From Alphaproteobacteria bacterium (GTDB taxonomy: Bacteria > Pseudomonadota > Alphaproteobacteria > Puniceispirillales > UBA1172), in contig JADHOM010000011.1 in assembly GCA_016778985.1 (NCBI GenBank), positions 1-60,272 on the forward strand: DNA of 60,272 nucleotides, in the 5' to 3' direction. Positions 56,377 to 60,272 of the stretch are shown one piece after another (position 1 is the first letter of the stretch; each line of letters opens with the position of its first letter). Below the pieces are notes generated by a model, which had not been told where the DNA came from, ran no database searches, and was given only the letters and a program-made list of their open reading frames with translations. The position numbers were made by a program, and so were the translations under genes.

Positions 56377-58434
56377 ATGGCACAAAGCAAAAAGAAGAAG
56401 ACACAAAACGAAGAACAATTGCCTGAGAACGAATCGCTACTGAAGTCAGCAAGCAACGATTCGGGCGAATCGGTCAATATGAGCGAAGAAGCGATCAAGG
56501 CATTGATAAAATCAGGTCGTGAGCGCGGATTTGTCACACATGATGAATTGAATAAGGCATTGCCGCAAGGCGAGCTTACCTCAGAGCAGATCGAAGATGT
56601 TATGGCTGAGCTTAACTCTATGGGGGTTAACGTCGTCGATAATGCTGATCAAGAGGATGTTGTTGAGGATAGCGAGGATAGTGAAGAAACCAGTGCGTCT
56701 TCGTCAGGCAATATCAGTGATGAAAGCCGTGGGTCTGATGATCCTGTCCGCATGTATTTGCGTGAAATGGGTACGGTTGAGCTGTTAACGCGCGAAGGTG
56801 AGATTGCCATTGCAAAACGCATTGAAGCTGGCCGTGAGCTTATGCTTGGCGGGGTATATGAATCGCCTCTGACCATTCGTGCGCTCATTCAATGGCGTGA
56901 TGAGATTGAGCAGGGTAAGGTTTTAATGCGCGATGTCATTGATCTGGAAACAACATTTTCGCGGATTAATGGTGAAGACAGCGATGCCTTAGCTATTGCT
57001 ACAGATGATGATGACAGTATGCTTATCAATCGTTCTGGATTGGCAATCAAATCAGTTGATGATGATGATAACGATAGCGAAGATGAGGACGAAGAGTCTA
57101 ATACCGACAATGCCGAAGGTGATGAAGACGATAGCGAAAAAGACACAAGTGATGGTGACGGTAACGATCTAAACATGTCGCTGGCGGCAATGGAAGATGC
57201 GATTCGTGAAGATGTCATGGTCATGATGGAAGACGTGTTCGTTACCTACAAAGAGTTAAGCCAGCTGCGTGATAAACGCATCACGCAGTTCAAAAAGGGT
57301 GCAACGGTTAATGCCAAAACAGAGGAGCGGTATATATCGCTTCGGCTTAAGCTGATTGAGCAGATGGAACATATTCTGCTTAATACCGGCCGAATTGAAG
57401 CGCTGATGGTTCAGCTTTATGGATTAAACAAACATCTTTCCTCGCTTGAGGGGCAAATGTTGCGCATTTCCATGAAGTGCAATATTAAGCGCCCGCAATT
57501 CCTTGGCTTCTGGTCTGGACATGAGCTTGATAAAGACTGGCCACCTGAAGAGGCTGATTCGGCAGGGTGGAAAAAACTGCGTCAAAACCATGCTGATGAA
57601 ATTGATGAGATTCGTAAATCTATTATTCAGATGATGACAGAAATTGGCATGTCAGTATCTGAGTTCAAAGAGCAGATCCAAGTTATTCAGCGTGGCGAAC
57701 GTGAAGCAGCACGCGCGAAAAAAGAAATGGTTGAGGCTAATCTCCGGCTTGTGATCTCCATCGCCAAAAAATATACAAATCGCGGTTTGCAATTCCTTGA
57801 TTTGATTCAAGAAGGTAATATTGGTCTGATGAAAGCTGTGGATAAGTTTGAATATCGCCGCGGCTATAAGTTTTCCACTTATGCGACGTGGTGGATAAGG
57901 CAGGCCATCACGCGTTCTATTGCTGATCAGGCGCGAACGATTCGTATTCCTGTTCACATGATTGAAACGATCAATAAATTGGTGCGGACATCGCGGCAAA
58001 TGCTTCATGAAATTGGTCGTGAGCCAACACCTGAAGAATTAGCAGAAAAGCTTTCCATGCCCATTCATAAGGTGCGAAATGTTCTAAAAATTGCCAAAGA
58101 GCCGATTAGTCTAGAAACCCCGGTCGGTGATGAAGATGATAGTCATCTAGGTGACTTTATCGAAGATAAGAACGCGGTACAGCCACTTGATTCGGCCATT
58201 TATGTGAGCTTGCGGGCCAAGACAACCCTTGTTCTGGCAGAGCTAACTCCAAGAGAAGAGAGGGTCTTGCGGATGCGTTTTGGCATTGGCATGAACTCGG
58301 ATCATACACTTGAAGAGGTTGGTCAGCAGTTTAGCGTCACCCGTGAACGTATTCGTCAAATTGAGGCAAAAGCGTTACGCAAGCTAAAACATCCATCACG
58401 GTCAAAGAAACTGAGAAGTTTCCTTGATAATTAA
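56377..58434 (+). CDS. rpoD: RNA polymerase primary sigma factor (sigma-70)
   Basis: Protein of 685 aa. Region 1.1 near the start ([20 protein letters not shown]), region 1.2 with [11 protein letters not shown], a long non-conserved region with a very acidic stretch (~228-264, mainly Asp, Glu, Ser, Asn), regions 2.1-2.4 ([57 protein letters not shown]) and region 4.2 ([27 protein letters not shown]). The acidic insertion is typical in kind for alphaproteobacterial sigma-70 but is strongly biased. End of yqeY-dnaG-rpoD. Confidence 0.97.
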   Translation: MAQSKKKKTQNEEQLPENESLLKSASNDSGESVNMSEEAIKALIKSGRERGFVTHDELNKALPQGELTSEQIEDVMAELNSMGVNVVDNADQEDVVEDSEDSEETSASSSGNISDESRGSDDPVRMYLREMGTVELLTREGEIAIAKRIEAGRELMLGGVYESPLTIRALIQWRDEIEQGKVLMRDVIDLETTFSRINGEDSDALAIATDDDDSMLINRSGLAIKSVDDDDNDSEDEDEESNTDNAEGDEDDSEKDTSDGDGNDLNMSLAAMEDAIREDVMVMMEDVFVTYKELSQLRDKRITQFKKGATVNAKTEERYISLRLKLIEQMEHILLNTGRIEALMVQLYGLNKHLSSLEGQMLRISMKCNIKRPQFLGFWSGHELDKDWPPEEADSAGWKKLRQNHADEIDEIRKSIIQMMTEIGMSVSEFKEQIQVIQRGEREAARAKKEMVEANLRLVISIAKKYTNRGLQFLDLIQEGNIGLMKAVDKFEYRRGYKFSTYATWWIRQAITRSIADQARTIRIPVHMIETINKLVRTSRQMLHEIGREPTPEELAEKLSMPIHKVRNVLKIAKEPISLETPVGDEDDSHLGDFIEDKNAVQPLDSAIYVSLRAKTTLVLAELTPREERVLRMRFGIGMNSDHTLEEVGQQFSVTRERIRQIEAKALRKLKHPSRSKKLRSFLDN

Positions 58435-58461
58435 TAGGTTTTCGGCTATCCAAAAGATGCT

Positions 58462-58538
58462 GGGCCTGTAGTTCAACTGGTTAGAACGCACCGCTCATAA
58501 CGGTGTTGTTGGGGGTTCGAGTCCCTCCGGGCCCACCA
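58462..58538 (+). tRNA. tRNA with CAU anticodon, probably tRNA-Ile2 (lysidine type); tRNA-Met less likely
   Basis: 77 bases with all four stems: acceptor GGGCCTG/CGGGCCC (one G-T pair), D-arm GTTC/GAAC, anticodon stem CACCG/CGGTG with loop CTCATAA, T-arm with TTCGAGT, and an encoded 3' CCA. The acceptor starts G1:C72, so it is not an initiator. The GGGCC acceptor resembles alphaproteobacterial tRNA-Ile rather than elongator tRNA-Met, so C34 would be changed to lysidine by TilS (family knowledge). It lies 27 bases after rpoD. Confidence 0.9.
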
Positions 58539-58551
58539 GCTTATCCTTGCC

Positions 58552-58605
58552 GTTATCGGCGTTGCTATTATTATCAGCGTTGTAATTATTATCGGGGTTG
58601 TAATT
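58552..58605. repeat. 18-bp imperfect tandem repeat, three copies
   Basis: GTTATCGGCGTTGCTATT (58552-58569), ATTATCAGCGTTGTAATT (58570-58587) and ATTATCGGGGTTGTAATT (58588-58605). Copies 2 and 3 agree at 16 of 18 positions. It fills nearly all the space between the tRNA and the hydantoinase stop. A small dyad, GCCG-TTAT-CGGC (58549-58560), starts it. Confidence 0.85.
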
Positions 58606-58614
58606 ATATTCCGC

Positions 58615-60272
58615 TTACTGCACTTGTGCTGACGCAGTGGCGCTGACTACTGCCTCAAGGAACATGGTTTTATCGCCACCAAGGTCTATGCGATCTATTT
58701 TCCGTTTTGAAATGACCTCAATGCTATGACCGCCAGCGACTTCAGCCTTGGTCTTGGCATCTTCTCGCACCATATGTTCTGCATGATCAAGAGCTAATTC
58801 AAGATCAGTAAAATCAGCTGGCCCTTTGATGAGATGGACACGAAATGTGCCATCAGATGGCTGTGTGATGGTGACACGAACACTTTGCCGAATACTGCCA
58901 ACAGCAGCGCCAATAGCGCCAGCAACATCAGCATCTTCAGGCACAATTAATTCAGCATCAAGAACCTTAGCAATGGCGGGATAGTAGCAGGCGGCAGAGG
59001 CACCCAAGGCGATGAGCGGGCGATGAAAACGGATACGGGTCGTTATCATTGTCGCGCTTGATGGCTGTAATGCGCCTTCGATCATATGCACAAGAACGGG
59101 GTTTTTGTCTGACATAGCATGGCTGTTATGGTCATGCGCATTAACCGCGTCAATCAAGGCGAGGCTAGATTGAATGGCCAGTCTATCCAGTACCATCTGG
59201 GCAAATAGTTGGATATTTTCCGCTTGCGGTTTGCCTGAGCCTGAGCGTTGTCTAGCCATTAACTTGCCCGCTTTTTCTGCAGCGGATTTATCAAAGGCAT
59301 TAAACTGATCGAGGATATGTACAGCATCGGTTGGAGTGAAAGCGGATATGAGCACCAAACCGCGCGAGACGAGGCGGTCGATTGCCCCCATTGCTAACCG
59401 TGTTTCTGCCAATTCTGCAATGCTGGCGACACCTGCTTTTTGACATTCTAGCGCCATTCGATATTCAGACCGTGTCAGCCATTCAGGCGGTTCACCAGAA
59501 AAGACAGGAACAACAAAGCGGGCATCAGTCGCGCTCGGAATGGGGTTATCCAATTGCTCATCAAGCAATTTATGAATATGCGGATATTGTTGTGCCAAGG
59601 ATGAAATGGGGATAGCACGGCGAGGCCCTAATGTGACGCCGCCCTTTATGCCGCGATCCATTAAATTGACTTCACTATCGCCGCCAAGCCCGCCTGTTCT
59701 GATATCAGCCGCCTCAACCATGGTTGACCATCCGCCAATTGTTGCGCCTTTTGGTGACAATCGCGGTGTGCCATTAGACATGATCGTGATATCGGTTGTG
59801 GTGCCGCCAATATCGCTGATGATGGCATCGGCTACGCCTGCTAGGTGGGCGGCGCCTGAAATGCTGGCTGCGGGCCCTGATAAGATTGTCTCGACAGGAC
59901 GGATACGGGCAAGATGCTGATTAATCAGAGAACCATCACCTTTGACAACCATTAATTCGGCATTGATACCTGATGATTTTATAATGTCGTTAGTGGCATT
60001 AATCTGCCGATCAAGTAAGTCGATTAGCCGCGCATTTAGTAAAGCGGTCAAGGCGCGTTTGGGGCCGCCTAATTCGGATGATAGTTCATGACTGCAGGTG
60101 ATCGGGCAACCTGTTTTTTCACGCAACAGGTCACGGGCGGCAATTTCATGTTCAGGGTTACGAGTAGCAAAATGGCCAGCAATAGCAATCGCGCTGATAT
60201 CTTTGCCATACTGATTAGCAAATGCCTCAAGCGCAGCCATATCCAAAGGTGCTTGCGGTTTGCCATCGGTTA
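58615..60272 (-). CDS. Hydantoinase/oxoprolinase family protein (HyuA-like), partial, 5' end outside window
   Basis: At least 552 aa of an ATP-dependent hydantoinase/5-oxoprolinase-type protein. Visible are AIAGHFATRNPEHEIAARDLL, VETILSGPAASISGAAHLAG and the actin-like phosphate motif SDIGGTTTDITIMSNG, with a C-terminal domain ending near VRITITQPSD-type segments. Typical family members are ~680-700 aa and begin with a Gly-rich phosphate-binding motif, so about 130 residues lie off the right edge; the frame is open to base 60272. The family opens cyclic amides (hydantoins, 5-oxoproline) or carboxylates ketones. The partner B subunit is not seen here. Confidence 0.88.
   Translation of the reverse strand, partial: TDGKPQAPLDMAALEAFANQYGKDISAIAIAGHFATRNPEHEIAARDLLREKTGCPITCSHELSSELGGPKRALTALLNARLIDLLDRQINATNDIIKSSGINAELMVVKGDGSLINQHLARIRPVETILSGPAASISGAAHLAGVADAIISDIGGTTTDITIMSNGTPRLSPKGATIGGWSTMVEAADIRTGGLGGDSEVNLMDRGIKGGVTLGPRRAIPISSLAQQYPHIHKLLDEQLDNPIPSATDARFVVPVFSGEPPEWLTRSEYRMALECQKAGVASIAELAETRLAMGAIDRLVSRGLVLISAFTPTDAVHILDQFNAFDKSAAEKAGKLMARQRSGSGKPQAENIQLFAQMVLDRLAIQSSLALIDAVNAHDHNSHAMSDKNPVLVHMIEGALQPSSATMITTRIRFHRPLIALGASAACYYPAIAKVLDAELIVPEDADVAGAIGAAVGSIRQSVRVTITQPSDGTFRVHLIKGPADFTDLELALDHAEHMVREDAKTKAEVAGGHSIEVISKRKIDRIDLGGDKTMFLEAVVSATASAQVQ

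Noticed and set aside
56889-57224. Serine-rich gene on the minus strand
   Set aside because: It is the reverse reading of the GAT/GAA-rich acidic part of rpoD; composition alone makes it open.
57837-57845. Further DnaA box inside rpoD
   Set aside because: The 9-mer falls in the invariant AVDKFEY codons of sigma-70, so it is explained by the protein sequence.
58462-58614. Integrated element at the tRNA 3' end
   Set aside because: No integrase, no repeat of the tRNA 3' end and no change of gene style to the right within the window. Only the tandem array is reported.

Overview
The window looks like chromosomal DNA of a free-living, aerobic alphaproteobacterium. It has moderate to low GC by eye, tightly packed genes and many four-base or one-base start/stop overlaps. 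The case rests on alphaproteobacterial gene orders: carA-carB-greA facing yqeY-dnaG-rpoD, prs-rplY-pth-ychF, petABC with a Tat-type Rieske protein, and a tRNA(CAU) directly after rpoD. A marine lineage such as the SAR116 group would fit the mix of transporters, but that is an inference from style, not a demonstrated assignment. No phage, insertion sequence, CRISPR array or rRNA was seen.

Layout. Positions 1-12.6 kb form a transport and catabolism region. It holds the end of a TauC/SsuC-like permease with a very long N-terminal part, an SDR dehydrogenase, a zinc-free MDR reductase, a membrane diiron (desaturase-fold) oxygenase, a TIM-barrel isomerase-like protein, and a complete peptide-type ABC importer joined to an M81 (MlrC-like) metallopeptidase. 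The substrates are not evident. Positions 12.7-17 kb hold a tungstate-type ABC permease/ATPase pair without its binding protein, then a sulfur-linked group on the minus strand (ArsR regulator, TauE-type exporter, TIGR02186 protein, universal stress protein).

Positions 17-33.5 kb are housekeeping: DUF1285, NUDIX CoA pyrophosphatase, a small membrane protein, CCA-adding enzyme, hemF, the cytochrome bc1 complex (petABC, closed by a clear terminator), a CWC zinc-ribbon protein, ychF-pth-rplY-prs, pgeF-midA-lgt, YbjN, proC, a TetR-like protein and a CsaA-like protein. Positions 33.5-37.2 kb are regulatory: an EnvZ/OmpR-like pair preceded by a 14-bp tandem repeat, and a MarR regulator diverging from a class IV aminotransferase.

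Positions 37.2-44.8 kb carry molybdenum-cofactor genes (moaE, moaD, moeA, mobB), pgsA, uvrC and uvrB. Between uvrC and uvrB lies the only long noncoding stretch (about 350 bp), with two perfect DnaA boxes and several inverted repeats. Positions 44.9-49.4 kb hold an aspartate aminotransferase, the molybdoenzyme MsrP, an ELM1-type putative glycosyltransferase, an Lrp/AsnC regulator and greA. Positions 49.4-58.5 kb hold carAB diverging from yqeY-dnaG-rpoD, then tRNA(CAU). The right edge is an N-terminally cut hydantoinase/oxoprolinase.

Functional links: the moa/moe/mob genes can supply the cofactor that MsrP needs, and the Tup-like transporter could supply the oxyanion. The peptide importer, M81 enzyme and hydantoinase suggest scavenging of peptides or cyclic amides. 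Short in-frame tandem duplications recur in unrelated core genes (lgt, pgeF, moaE, the NUDIX gene) and in two intergenic arrays. Everything here was read by eye from sequence; no similarity search or computation was run.
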